Shown: positions 8,136 to 16,962, counted from the first letter of the stretch. The stretch: DNA of 64,000 nt from Halomicrobium sp. LC1Hm (GCF_009617995.1 NZ_CP044129.1:992001-1056000), one strand, 5' to 3'. Notes: a model not told the origin generated them from the sequence alone. A program made the numbers and translations.

Positions 8136-9068
8136 TCATTCGTACTCCTCCCGGTATCGGGCTGCAATGCGGTTGCTCACGAGGTTCAGCAGGAACGTGA
8201 TCGCAAACAGCGTCAGTCCGATCGCGAACATGCTGCTGAATCCGAGCTGACTGACGCTGTCGGCGCTGTTGATCTGGACCATCGCGGCCGTCATCGGCTG
8301 GAACCCCTGCCAGAGGTTCTGGAGGGGCTCCGCGAGGTTCAGCATCCGAGGCTGGCTGCCGGCCGCGACCACGACGATCATCGTCTCGCCGATGGCTCGC
8401 GACAGCGCGAGGATGAACGAGGAGAAGATCCCCGACGCCGCCGCGGGCAAGACCACGCCGGTGGTCACCTCGAACTTCGTCGCTCCCATCCCGTAGCCGG
8501 CCCGCCGCAGCGAGTCCGGGACGGAGCTCATGGCGTCTTCGCTCAGGCTGGACACCATCGGGATGATCATGATTCCGACCATGATCGACGGGCTGAGGAT
8601 GTTGAAGGTGTTGACCGGCAGGCCGATCGTCCGCAGGAACGGCGTCACGTAGACGAGCGCGAAGATCCCGTAGACGACGGTCGGAATCCCCGCGAGGACT
8701 TCCAGACCGGGCTTTAACACCGAGCGCATCCGGTCGCTGGCGTACTCGCTGAGATACACCGCCGCCGCGACGCCGGTCGGCAGGGCGATCAGCGCGGAGA
8801 TCACCGTCACAAGCAGGGTGCCACTCAACAGCGGGAGCAGCCCGTAGATGTTCCGGCTGAGGAGAAACTCGGTCCCGCCGAAGAAATCGAGCGGGTTCAC
8901 GAGCGTGAAGAAGGTGATCGCGTCCCGCGCGAGCAACGCGACGATGCTGATCGTCACGAGAATCGACAGCGCCGCACACAGCAACAGGACGTACCGATAC
9001 ATCCGTTCGCGCGCCGCACGCCCGTGTGGTCTGGACGTGATATCCGGTTCGGGCGTCTCGGCGCTCAT
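8136..9068 (-). CDS. pstC: Phosphate ABC transporter permease PstC
   Basis: 310 residues starting at MSAETPEPDITS. Six transmembrane segments and the EAA loop YGMGATKFEVTTGVVLPAA identify a Pst permease. The start lies inside a 65-bp tandem duplication (9031-9160), so the same first 12 codons also occur upstream in another frame and end at a TGA overlapping this ATG. The frame upstream of the ATG has no start giving a better protein, so 9068 is the preferred start. Confidence 0.92.
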   Translation of the reverse strand: MSAETPEPDITSRPHGRAARERMYRYVLLLCAALSILVTISIVALLARDAITFFTLVNPLDFFGGTEFLLSRNIYGLLPLLSGTLLVTVISALIALPTGVAAAVYLSEYASDRMRSVLKPGLEVLAGIPTVVYGIFALVYVTPFLRTIGLPVNTFNILSPSIMVGIMIIPMVSSLSEDAMSSVPDSLRRAGYGMGATKFEVTTGVVLPAAASGIFSSFILALSRAIGETMIVVVAAGSQPRMLNLAEPLQNLWQGFQPMTAAMVQINSADSVSQLGFSSMFAIGLTLFAITFLLNLVSNRIAARYREEYE

Positions 9069-9160
9069 CGTGTTCGCCCCCGTGTGTTCTCCATGCTGGA
9101 CGTGATATCCGGTTCGGGCGTCTCGGCGCTCATCGTGTTCGCCCCCGTGTGTTCTCCATG
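9031..9160. repeat. 65-bp perfect tandem duplication over the pstC start
   Basis: Bases 9031-9095 and 9096-9160 are identical. Each copy includes the first 12 codons of pstC and the bases just before its ATG. Because 65 is not a multiple of three, the outer copy is out of frame with the gene. Confidence 0.95.
9065..9133 (-). CDS. 22-codon upstream ORF created by duplication before pstC
   Basis: The outer copy of the duplicated pstC start opens a frame reading MSAETPEPDITS then SMENTRGRTR and stops at a TGA that overlaps the pstC ATG (ATGA). It carries the same ribosome-binding context as pstC itself. It could couple translation into pstC or lower it. No independent function is claimed. Confidence 0.45.
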   Translation of the reverse strand: MSAETPEPDITSSMENTRGRTR

Positions 9161-9184
9161 TGTGTGTCCTGAGACAGCACTGTT

Positions 9185-10183
9185 CTATCCGGCGACCTCT
9201 TCGAGCTTGTCGAGGTTCTCGTCGCGTTGCTCGGCGCTGGACGGGACGTAGCCGATGTCCTGTACCACGTCCGTTTCGGACTGTTCGAGGTAGTACCGGA
9301 CGTACTCGTACACTTCCTCGCGCTGGAGCGCCGACTCGGCGACGTAGAGAAAGAGCGGTCGCGCCATCGGGTAGGAGCCGTCCTTGGCGTTCGGGAGGCT
9401 CGGCGGCGTACACTCCCCGTCTGCCTCGACCTTGACGTCGATCGCCTTGACGGCTTCCGAGTTCGAGTTGTAGTACGCGTAGCCGAAGTATCCCATGCCG
9501 CCTTCGTTGTCGCGGATCCCCCGAACGATCGTCTCGTCTTCTTCGGTCGGCTGGTAGTCGGTCGTATGATTGGTCTCCTCGCCGACGACGTTCTCGTTGA
9601 ACCAGTCGAAGGTCCCGGAGGTCGACGCCGGACCGTAGAGTTCGAGTTCCCGGTCGGGCCAGTCCTCGCGTACGTCCGACCAGTGGGTAACGTCGTTGTC
9701 GCTCCAGATCTGGCGCAGCTCCTCGAAGCTCATGCACTCGACCCACTCGGCGTCGTTGTTGACGGCCATCGTCAGCGCGTCGCCGGCCACCTGGAACTCG
9801 ATCGGTTCCACGTCGTTGGTCGTACACTGCTCGACCTCGGGGTCCGTGATCGGCCGTGACGCGCCGTTGATGTCGGAGTCGCCGGCACAGAACCAGTTTT
9901 CGAAGCCGCCACCGCTCCCGGTCGGGTCGACGGTGACGTTGACGTTTCCGTGGTCCTCCATGAACTCCTCGGCCATCGTGTCGGATATCGGGAAGACGGT
10001 ACTGCTCCCTTTCACGATGACCTGCCCGGAGAGGCCATCGCCGCCACCACCGTCGTCGCCGGAACCGCCGCCCCACGCGTCCCGACGCGTGTTCTGGACA
10101 CAACCCGACAGCGCCGACACACCGGCCAACCCACCGGCGATAAATTTCCGACGCGAAACGTCCCTGTTGGGGTCCCGTGTCAT
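9185..10183 (-). CDS. pstS: Phosphate-binding lipoprotein PstS
   Basis: 332 residues. A twin-arginine signal (SRRKFIAGGLAG) leads to a lipobox ending LSGC with Cys at residue 28, so the protein is exported folded and lipid-anchored outside the membrane. A Gly/Asp linker follows, then phosphate-binding loops GSSTVFP and TGSGGGFENW. First gene of the leftward pst operon; the 300-bp upstream region with nested inverted repeats faces the divergent AbrB-PhoU gene. Confidence 0.95.
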   Translation of the reverse strand: MTRDPNRDVSRRKFIAGGLAGVSALSGCVQNTRRDAWGGGSGDDGGGGDGLSGQVIVKGSSTVFPISDTMAEEFMEDHGNVNVTVDPTGSGGGFENWFCAGDSDINGASRPITDPEVEQCTTNDVEPIEFQVAGDALTMAVNNDAEWVECMSFEELRQIWSDNDVTHWSDVREDWPDRELELYGPASTSGTFDWFNENVVGEETNHTTDYQPTEEDETIVRGIRDNEGGMGYFGYAYYNSNSEAVKAIDVKVEADGECTPPSLPNAKDGSYPMARPLFLYVAESALQREEVYEYVRYYLEQSETDVVQDIGYVPSSAEQRDENLDKLEEVAG

Positions 10184-10486
10184 CGTCTGAAGCGTACTCA
10201 GGGGTGAATAAGTACTCTACTATGAAGAGTACCAAACTGTACGTAGTCTATATAGAAGTATGTTTGGTATAGATGTCCATGGGGAGAGAATACCGGCTAC
10301 ATCGCCGTTACTCCCTCGTTCTGGGCAGTTCAGAATTGGCTCTCGATACCCGGTATTGCCTCGAAACAGACCTCTGGGGTGGTTCTCCGCCGTCGACAAC
10401 TGTTTTGTTCTCTCTGGAACCTCTCGTATTGTTGTCGCTATATAGTTCCCTATGGGTTTATGTTGGTCTGGCCGCGAGGGGGATCT
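10184..10486. promoter_or_regulatory. Divergent control region between pstS and AbrB-PhoU gene
   Basis: This AT-richer spacer holds GTACTC (10212-10217) and GAGTAC (10227-10232) as an inverted repeat 29 bp before pstS. An overlapping wider pair, ACCAAAC (10231-10237) and GTTTGGT (10262-10268), follows. TATA-like tracts CTATATAG occur near 10247-10254 and 10438-10445. The palindromes next to pstS are candidate sites for phosphate-dependent regulation. Confidence 0.5.
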
Positions 10487-11485
10487 ATGGAGACGCGAAA
10501 GGTGCAGGTGACGGGTGGATCGACGTACACCGTCTCGCTTCCCAAAGAATGGGCGACAGAGAACGACGTGAGCGCCGGGAGCGTCGTGGAGTTTCACGCC
10601 GAAGAGGACCTCCTCCTGCTCTCGCCCCGCCGCGAGAACGGGCGCGTCGAGGGGACGCTGGACATCAGCGGTCTCGACGAGGACCACGAGCTCACCCGCG
10701 CGGTGATGACGATGTACGTGAGCGGCTTCGACGTCATCACGCTGGAGACGCCCCGGATCTCGCCGAAACAGCGCCGCGTGGTCCGCGACGCCGTCCAGGG
10801 GCTCGTGGGGCTGGAAGTGATCGAGGAGACCTCCGATCGAGTCGTCCTGCAGGACCTGCTCGACTCCTCGGAGCTGTCGGTCCACAACGCCATCACGCGG
10901 ATGCAGCTGGTCTCGCTGACGATGCTGGAAGACGCCATCGACGCCCTCGTCGAGGACGACGACGACCTCGCGGCCGACGTGATCCACCGCGACGAGGACG
11001 TTGACCGTCTCTGGTACATGGTCTCGCGCGTGTTCCGGACAGTGTTGCGGAATCCGACGGCGGCGACCGAGATCGGCTTCCCCCGAGAGACCGTCTTCGA
11101 CTACCAGTCCAGCGCCCGCCAGCTAGAGCGCATCGCCGACCACGCGACGAAGATCGCCGAGCTGTCCCGCGAGATCGACGCCATCAGCGGCGAGACCGGC
11201 GAGAAGCTCCGGACGCTCCGCGAGGAGGCCGCGACCGTGCCCGAGACCGCGATGGAGGCCCTGCTGGCCGACGACTCCGAGGAAGCCGTCGAGCAGGCTA
11301 ACCAGGCCCGTGGCACCATCGAGGACGTCGACGCGATGGCCCGCGAGGTCGACGAACAGGTCCGAGAGGCCGACCCCCAGAGCGCCCAGGTGCTCGGGCT
11401 GGTCGTCGACTCGCTGTCCCGGACCGCCGACTACGGCGGGAACATCGCCGAGAGCGCACTCCAGAAGGCCGCACCGCGTCCCTGA
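10487..11485 (+). CDS. Phosphate uptake regulator with AbrB and PhoU domains
   Basis: 332 residues starting at METRKVQVTGGSTYTVSLPKEWA. The first 45 residues are a SpoVT/AbrB-type DNA-binding domain; the rest is two PhoU-like helical bundles (DAIDALVEDDDDLAADVIHR and AARQLERIADHATK type signatures). Such fusions are known archaeal phosphate regulators. It is divergent from pstS and probably binds the palindromes between them. An upstream extension of the frame to 10379 is hydrophobic and lacks family similarity. Confidence 0.88.
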   Translation: METRKVQVTGGSTYTVSLPKEWATENDVSAGSVVEFHAEEDLLLLSPRRENGRVEGTLDISGLDEDHELTRAVMTMYVSGFDVITLETPRISPKQRRVVRDAVQGLVGLEVIEETSDRVVLQDLLDSSELSVHNAITRMQLVSLTMLEDAIDALVEDDDDLAADVIHRDEDVDRLWYMVSRVFRTVLRNPTAATEIGFPRETVFDYQSSARQLERIADHATKIAELSREIDAISGETGEKLRTLREEAATVPETAMEALLADDSEEAVEQANQARGTIEDVDAMAREVDEQVREADPQSAQVLGLVVDSLSRTADYGGNIAESALQKAAPRP

Positions 11486-11500
11486 GACGGCCGGCCTCGG

Positions 11501-13990
11501 CTACTCGTAGTACTGGCGGAGCGCCGAAGCGGCTCCGTCCGCGGTCTTTCGGTACACTCGTTGTCCGTCCGGCGTCCGGACGGCGTACTCGTAGGTCCGG
11601 CTGTCGGGCTCGTACCAGCGGTCCTCGTGTCGATCGAGGAGCCGCGGCGACCCGCCGTCGGTTTCGGAGGGGAGTTGCGCCTCAGGGTCGTTCGTCACTT
11701 CCGTGTCGTCACCGTCGACTTCACCGGTATCGGTGCTCCGGGGTGGCCCCGCCTCGACGAGCAGGTCGCCGTCGATCGGGTACGGTTCGATCAGGCCGGC
11801 CACCGGTTCGTCCTGGCTCGCGGCCGCCCGCGTCTGTTCCATCAGCACGTCCTGCGTACTGACGGCCGACTCGTCTCCGGGCCGTCGCTGCTCGTAGCTC
11901 CCATCAGACTGCATCTCCCACACGTGACGGTTGTCGGCCAGCGTCAGTTCGAGCACGAACTTCAGCTGCCGCCGGATCGTCGGATCGTCGACGGGCGTGA
12001 CCGCTTCGACCCGGTAGTCGAGGTTCCGGGTCATCCAGTCGGCGCTGCCGATGAAGTACCGCGGATCGCCCACCGTCTCGGCCGCCGCGGGGTCGTCGGG
12101 CGCGGCCCCGTTCTCGAAGTAGAAGATCCGCGAGTGCTCCAGGAACCGCCCGACGAGGCTGTACACGTCGACGTTCTCGCTGACGCCCTCGACGCCGGGA
12201 CGCAGCCGACAGATGTCGCGAACGATCAGGTCGACGTCGACGCCCGCCATCGCGGCGCGGTACAGTTCCTCGACGATGGCCGGGTCTTCGAGCCCGTTGA
12301 CCTTGACGACGATCCGGGCCGGGCGTCCCGCCTGCGCGTACCGGGCTTCCCGGCGGATGTACCGCGTGAACCGCTCGCGCATCGTCACCGGCGCGATCAG
12401 GAGCTTCCGAAACTGCTCGTCCAGCGAGGGGCCGGTGAAGAAGTTGAACACCGTCACGAGGTCCTGTCCGATGTCCTGGTCGGCGGTCAGCAGGCCCAGA
12501 TCGACGTACCCTTTCGCGGTCTCGGAGTGGTAGTTGCCCGTGCCGACGTGAGAGTACAGCTCCACGCCGTCGTCCTCCTCGCGGACGACCAGCGCCGTCT
12601 TCGTGTGGGTCTTCAGCCCGATCGTCCCGTAGGCGACGTGAATGCCGTGTTCTTCGAGCGTCCGGACCCATTCGAGGTTGTTCTGCTCGTCGAAGCGGGC
12701 CTTCAGCTCGACCATCACCGCCACCTGCTTGCCGTTCTCGGCCGCGTCGATCAGCGACTGGATCACCTGCGAGTCGCTCGTCGTCCGGTAGATCGCGGCC
12801 TTCACCGCCAGCACGTCGGGGTCGGTCGCCGCCTCGTGGAGGAACGACTGGACGGTCTGGGTGAAGTCGTGGTACGGGTGATGGAGGAGGATGTCCGTCT
12901 CGCCGACCCGCTCGAACACGCTCTGGTGTTTCGTGGTGTGTTCGCCGATCGCGGTCCGGTCGGTCGCGGTCAACTGGGGGTGTGGTCTGGGCGTCCAGGC
13001 GTCGCGTTGCAGCGCCGGCCGGTCGAGGTCGACGAGGCGGTCGAACTCCCGGTAGTCCAGTGGCCCCTCTCGCTCGTAGATCTCGCGTTCGTCCAGTTCC
13101 AGTTGCTCCTGCAGCGTTTCGCGGGCGAACGGGTGGGCGTCGGCCTCGATTTCGAGCCGCACGACGGACGCGAACCGGCGCTGTTCGAGGACCTCCTCGA
13201 TCATGTCGATCAGGTCCTCCGCGATCTCCTCGTCGCGCCTGACCTCGGCGTTGCGCGTCAGCCGGAACAGCGCCGTGTCGACGATCTCGACGTTGGGCAG
13301 GAGTAAGTCGAGGTTGTTGCGAATCACCGCCTCGATCGGGACGTATCGCGCACCGGCTTCGAGTTCGACCAGCCGCGGCCGATTGGGCGGGATCTTCACC
13401 CGAGTGAAGGTCAGTTCCTCGCCGGGGGACTGGCGCGTGACGATCGCACGACAGCGGTGCGAGCGGTTCGAGATGAACGGGAACGGGTGGGCCGGGTCGA
13501 ACGACAGCGGCGTCAGCGTCGGCAGCACCGAGTCCTCGAAGTACGTCCGCAGACGCGTTCGCTCGTCGGCCGCCAGCGCCGAGTAGTCGAGGATCTCGAT
13601 GCCGGCGTCGGCCAGCGCCGGTCTGATCGTCTCCCGGTAACACGTCGTCTGGGCGGCCAGCATCGGCCGCAGTTCGTCGTGGATCTCTCGCCACTGTTCC
13701 AGCGGCGTTCGGCCGTCGGGGGTACGGTCGGTGACGCCGGCCTCGATCTGTTGTTTGAGGCCGCCGACCCGTTTCATCACGAACTCGTCGATGTTGCGTG
13801 TGAAAATCGACAGAAACCGGACCCGTTCCAGCAACGGCGTCCGCTCGTCCTCGGCCTCGTGGAGCACCCGCTTCTGGAACTCCAGCTCGCTGAGCTCGCG
13901 GTTGAGATACAGCGACGGATCTGCGAGGTCCACGTCGTCCGGCTCGAAGGGCTCGATCCCGACGCCGTCCTGGGCGCGCTCGCCGTCCAT
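11501..13990 (-). CDS. ppk1: Polyphosphate kinase 1
   Basis: 829 residues. Ppk1 reversibly polymerises the ATP gamma-phosphate into polyphosphate. The N-terminal domain opens LYLNRELSELEFQKRVL. The catalytic histidine regions are visible in SHVGTGNYHSETAKGY and FLEHSRIFYFENG, and phospholipase D-like domains surround them. The last 130 residues or so are an acidic linker followed by a small basic/aromatic tail (RTYEYAVRTPDGQRVYRKT). It follows the phosphatase gene by one base and runs convergently to the AbrB-PhoU gene, so it belongs to the phosphate island. Confidence 0.96.
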   Translation of the reverse strand: MDGERAQDGVGIEPFEPDDVDLADPSLYLNRELSELEFQKRVLHEAEDERTPLLERVRFLSIFTRNIDEFVMKRVGGLKQQIEAGVTDRTPDGRTPLEQWREIHDELRPMLAAQTTCYRETIRPALADAGIEILDYSALAADERTRLRTYFEDSVLPTLTPLSFDPAHPFPFISNRSHRCRAIVTRQSPGEELTFTRVKIPPNRPRLVELEAGARYVPIEAVIRNNLDLLLPNVEIVDTALFRLTRNAEVRRDEEIAEDLIDMIEEVLEQRRFASVVRLEIEADAHPFARETLQEQLELDEREIYEREGPLDYREFDRLVDLDRPALQRDAWTPRPHPQLTATDRTAIGEHTTKHQSVFERVGETDILLHHPYHDFTQTVQSFLHEAATDPDVLAVKAAIYRTTSDSQVIQSLIDAAENGKQVAVMVELKARFDEQNNLEWVRTLEEHGIHVAYGTIGLKTHTKTALVVREEDDGVELYSHVGTGNYHSETAKGYVDLGLLTADQDIGQDLVTVFNFFTGPSLDEQFRKLLIAPVTMRERFTRYIRREARYAQAGRPARIVVKVNGLEDPAIVEELYRAAMAGVDVDLIVRDICRLRPGVEGVSENVDVYSLVGRFLEHSRIFYFENGAAPDDPAAAETVGDPRYFIGSADWMTRNLDYRVEAVTPVDDPTIRRQLKFVLELTLADNRHVWEMQSDGSYEQRRPGDESAVSTQDVLMEQTRAAASQDEPVAGLIEPYPIDGDLLVEAGPPRSTDTGEVDGDDTEVTNDPEAQLPSETDGGSPRLLDRHEDRWYEPDSRTYEYAVRTPDGQRVYRKTADGAASALRQYYE

Positions 13991-13991
13991 C

Positions 13992-14693
13992 TCACTCCTC
14001 CACCGCCGGACGAGGGTCGACGATACTGTCGGCGCTGCGCTCGACGTACGTCTCCGGTGGCTCGACGGAGACGAACTCCCCGGTCGAACACCGGTAGGCC
14101 GTCAGCTGTCCCCCGTAGACACAGCCGGTGTCGAGCCCGACCGCCCACGGCGTGGCGAACGGCTGTGCCAGCACGGTGTGGCCGAAAAACACCTTCCGCC
14201 CGCCGTCTCGCGTCTCGAACCAGTAGGGTCGGTCGTAGCCGCCGTCTGGGACCAACGAGCGGTTGTTCAGCAGCTCCTCGGCGCTGTGCTCGGCCAGTGG
14301 CTTGCGGTGGTCGATCCCGCCGTGGACGACGAGCGCGCCGTCCCAGGAGACGACGAGTGGCATCGACTCGACGAAGGCCAGGTCGTCGTCGTCGAGCGCG
14401 TCGATCGACGCCCGGCCGTCGAGGAGCTTCTGCTCGTTGTTGCCCCTGACGCTGAGCAGGTTGTCCCGTTCGCGGACCAGCGACAGTGCGCGTCGACTGT
14501 CCGGCCCCTTCCTGACGAGGTCGCCGACGAAGACGAACAGGCTCCGGCCGTTGTCGAGCCGATCGAGGAGCCGGTCGAGGGTCTCCGCACAGCCGTGTAC
14601 GTCGCCGACGACGTACACCTCGTCCCAGCGGGACACGTCGATCTGTCGGTGCTGTTTCGCGACGGCTGGTTCGAATGAGAGTGTTGCTGTCAT
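13992..14693 (-). CDS. PPP-type metallophosphoesterase
   Basis: 233 residues from MTATLSFEPAVAKQHRQ. All PPP signatures are present: GDVHGCAETLDRLL, GDLVRKGPDS, RGNNEQ in place of GNHE, and VVHGGIDHRKP near the C-terminal metal site. The family covers protein phosphatases and ApaH-like hydrolases. One base separates it from ppk1, so both are cotranscribed. It may act on polyphosphate, dinucleotides or phosphoproteins; sequence does not decide. Confidence 0.88.
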   Translation of the reverse strand: MTATLSFEPAVAKQHRQIDVSRWDEVYVVGDVHGCAETLDRLLDRLDNGRSLFVFVGDLVRKGPDSRRALSLVRERDNLLSVRGNNEQKLLDGRASIDALDDDDLAFVESMPLVVSWDGALVVHGGIDHRKPLAEHSAEELLNNRSLVPDGGYDRPYWFETRDGGRKVFFGHTVLAQPFATPWAVGLDTGCVYGGQLTAYRCSTGEFVSVEPPETYVERSADSIVDPRPAVEE

Positions 14694-15205
14694 CGTGTCC
14701 TGTCCGAATCGTCCGGACCGAGACGAGCGCCGTTGTAACTGGTTTATAATTGGGCTCCCGAGCGGTACATATCGGTACGTATAGAATCGAACCGATGTGC
14801 GTACCGCTCGCACCGCTGTCGTGCGATCGGTCGTGCATCGATATTCGATAGCTATTACAGTCGTCTTCAGGCGCGTCCCGCAGGTGACCGTCGCCGTGCA
14901 GCGTCGGAAAAGTGGGGTCTGGTGGCCCCAACTGGGATGGCGTGACGTGACGGGATACCCCGGGCTCGTGGGGTGGCGTGTCGACGACCGCGGATCGGGC
15001 ACAGTCCGCGGCGTGGGGAACACACGCCACCTGAGACTCCGCCGGGACGTGGTAAAAGCGTCGCTAAGAGATGTCCGGACCGCTACCGAGAGCTATTGTG
15101 ACTATAGTAGCAATTGAAAATCAATGCACACCCGATCGCACGACGACAGTGCGATCGGTGTGTAAATCGTTTCAATTGTTACTATATCGAAACGCTGTCT
15201 GCGGA
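14694..15205. promoter_or_regulatory. Hairpin-rich spacer upstream of phosphatase-ppk1
   Basis: No credible gene is seen. AATTATAAA on the minus strand (14743-14751) is a candidate TATA box for the phosphatase gene. An inverted repeat with AGCGGTAC and GTACCGCT ends lies at 14761-14808, and a larger hairpin at 15102-15187. A 43-bp sequence at 14821-14863 resembles both arms of the larger hairpin. Confidence 0.5.
15102..15187. repeat. Large imperfect inverted repeat downstream of rps8e
   Basis: Arms 15102-15142 and 15149-15187 pair with few mismatches around a 6-nt loop; core pairs are CAATTGAAA with TTTCAATTG and CCGATCGCAC with GTGCGATCGG. It lies just beyond the rps8e stop, where it may terminate transcription. 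A third copy of the arm at 14821-14863 suggests a dispersed element. Confidence 0.6.
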
Positions 15206-15577
15206 TTACTCGATCAGGACTGCGTTGACCTGTCCATCCTGGCCGGGACGGGAGGTGACGCGGGCCTGACCCTCGCTGGTCTCGACGATCGCACCCTTGG
15301 TGACGATGTTTCGGCGAGCGTAGTTCGGGTCGGAGGCGTTCTCGACGACGTCCTCGATGGTGGCCTCGACGACCTCGCCGCCGTCTGCGACGCTGGCGAC
15401 GTCGGTGGTGACGGCGCGGAACTTCTCGGTGTTACCGCGTGCGTCGACGGTCTTGAGCTTCTGGTCGCCGACGGTCGTCTCGGTGGACTCGTTGCCCAGT
15501 TCGTACTTTCGCTTGTTGCGCGACGGGCGAACGCGACCGCCGGTCCGCTTGCGTGTGGAGCGTCCCTGATCTTTCAT
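15206..15577 (-). CDS. rps8e: 30S ribosomal protein S8e
   Basis: 123 residues, full length for the archaeal/eukaryotic S8e family. The start MKDQGRSTRKRTGGRVR and the basic block RPSRNKRKYELGNE are diagnostic; NARRNIVTKGAIVET-like C-terminal sequence (ARRNIVTKGAIVE) completes the fold. It stands alone, transcribed away from the DUF2240 gene. An AT-rich hairpin follows its stop. Confidence 0.95.
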   Translation of the reverse strand: MKDQGRSTRKRTGGRVRPSRNKRKYELGNESTETTVGDQKLKTVDARGNTEKFRAVTTDVASVADGGEVVEATIEDVVENASDPNYARRNIVTKGAIVETSEGQARVTSRPGQDGQVNAVLIE

Positions 15578-15671
15578 ACGGTAGGGATAGCCCAGCGGCT
15601 ACTTGAAGCGTTCGATGACGAGCCGCCAGCGACCGACACCCTGATACGCCGCCCAGCCACACGTCTCGGCG

Positions 15672-16112
15672 ATGAGTCTCCGTCGCGCCGTCGCCGCACC
15701 GTTCGCCAAAGACGGGAGCGATCGACTCGGAGAGAGCGAGTTCGTCGTCGCGCTGTCGCTCGACCGCGACTGGTTCTCGCCGGACCAGGCCAAGCGTCTC
15801 GTCGACGTGGCCGCCAGCGAAGGACTCGTCGAGCGCGACGGCGACGACCTCGTCGTCGCCTTCGATCCGTCCGAGGTCTCGCTGCCGGACGGCTTCGCCC
15901 CCGACGAGTCGATCCTCCGCGAGCGGTCGACGTTCGAGCGCGTCCTCGCCGCCGTCGTCCAGCACGGCGAGGACAAACAGTCGGCGGTCGCGGCGATCAA
16001 CCGACTCCAGGACGAGCTGGGCGTCACTCTGGAGGCTGCCGCCGTCGTCTACGCCCGTCGGCAGGGGATCGACGTGGCCGAATTCGCCGAGCGCATACGA
16101 GGTGATCTGTGA
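15672..16112 (+). CDS. DUF2240 family protein
   Basis: 146 residues starting MSLRRAVAAPFAKDG. The pattern (short N-terminal helix, winged-helix-like QAKRLVDVAASEGLVERDGDDLVVAF, then RERSTFERVLAAVV) matches the archaeal DUF2240 family, of unknown function. The central segment looks like a small DNA- or RNA-binding fold. Its stop overlaps the next ATG by one base, so the pair is translationally coupled. Confidence 0.75.
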   Translation: MSLRRAVAAPFAKDGSDRLGESEFVVALSLDRDWFSPDQAKRLVDVAASEGLVERDGDDLVVAFDPSEVSLPDGFAPDESILRERSTFERVLAAVVQHGEDKQSAVAAINRLQDELGVTLEAAAVVYARRQGIDVAEFAERIRGDL

Positions 16113-16471
16113 TGGTCGAGGATCGAATTACCGACGGTAAACGCGTCGCACAGCTGCTCGCGTCGGAGCTGACGGGACTGGAAACGCCGCCGCTGGATCG
16201 GGTCGGCGTCGTCGACGCCACGCCGGAGGTCGAGCCGACGGCGGACGGAACCGCGGCCTACGGCGTCGCGATCGACGGCGACCGGAGCGGGACCGTGACG
16301 GTCTTTCCCGACGGTGCGACCCTGTCCGTCGACGGCTCGCTGCCCGAGGCGTTCGAGCCCGCAGACGGGATCGATATCGAGCGCGGCGACGAGGGCGTCG
16401 TGGTCCGGATCGAGCACGCGGCGGCCGTCAAAGGTGCCGTCGACGCACTCGTCGCGATCACGGCCGCGTAG
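16112..16471 (+). CDS. Conserved haloarchaeal protein of unknown function
   Basis: 119 residues starting at the ATG that overlaps the previous stop (TGATG); a GTG one codon earlier is also possible. Acidic alpha/beta protein with no membrane segments and no motif I recognise. The ending VKGAVDALVAITAA is helical. Coupling to the DUF2240 gene suggests a shared role. Confidence 0.7.
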   Translation: MVEDRITDGKRVAQLLASELTGLETPPLDRVGVVDATPEVEPTADGTAAYGVAIDGDRSGTVTVFPDGATLSVDGSLPEAFEPADGIDIERGDEGVVVRIEHAAAVKGAVDALVAITAA

Positions 16472-16479
16472 GCCCGGAG

Positions 16480-16962
16480 CTACCGCGAGACCGGCGATTC
16501 GACGAGTTTCCTGGAGGTCCAGGCGATGAACCCGGTGAGGATGAGCACGGAGCCAAGCACCGCGAGCGCCGCGGCCGCGAGCCAGACGGCCGTGGCAAAG
16601 CCCAGTATCGGCCCCAGCAGGGCCACGGTGATCGGCGAGAAGACCACCAGCAGCGATCCGATGCCGACGATGCGGCGCTGCTCGCGCGTGAGGTCGACGC
16701 CGAGTGTGAAAATCTCCCAGCCGTCCTCTGGTTCCGGGGCCGCCAGTCCGACGGAGAACAGCGGGATCCCGACGAACACGAGCACGCCGGAGACGACGGA
16801 AGTCCAGAAGGTGTTTGCCAGCGGGAGTCCGAGCAGGGCCCCGATCAACACGAGTGCGAAGCCGCCGACGAGGCCGATCGGGCGGAGACGGGTATCATCG
16901 AGCACGGCGTCGAGGTCGGGCAGCTCCCGCGCGACGTGCTCGATGTCGAGCGAACGGTCCAT
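16480..16962 (-). CDS. Four-helix membrane protein, unknown function
   Basis: 160 residues from MDRSLDIEHVARELPD. A soluble N-terminal stretch (residues 1-28) is followed by two hydrophobic hairpins (GLVGGFALVLIGALLGLPL and FWTSVVSGVLVFVGIPLF; then SLLVVFSPITVALLGPILGF and AVWLAAAALAVLGSVLIL). TATA-like TCTATAAATC lies about 22-30 bp upstream, so the transcript is probably leaderless. Conserved haloarchaeal membrane protein; function unknown. Confidence 0.75.
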   Translation of the reverse strand: MDRSLDIEHVARELPDLDAVLDDTRLRPIGLVGGFALVLIGALLGLPLANTFWTSVVSGVLVFVGIPLFSVGLAAPEPEDGWEIFTLGVDLTREQRRIVGIGSLLVVFSPITVALLGPILGFATAVWLAAAALAVLGSVLILTGFIAWTSRKLVESPVSR

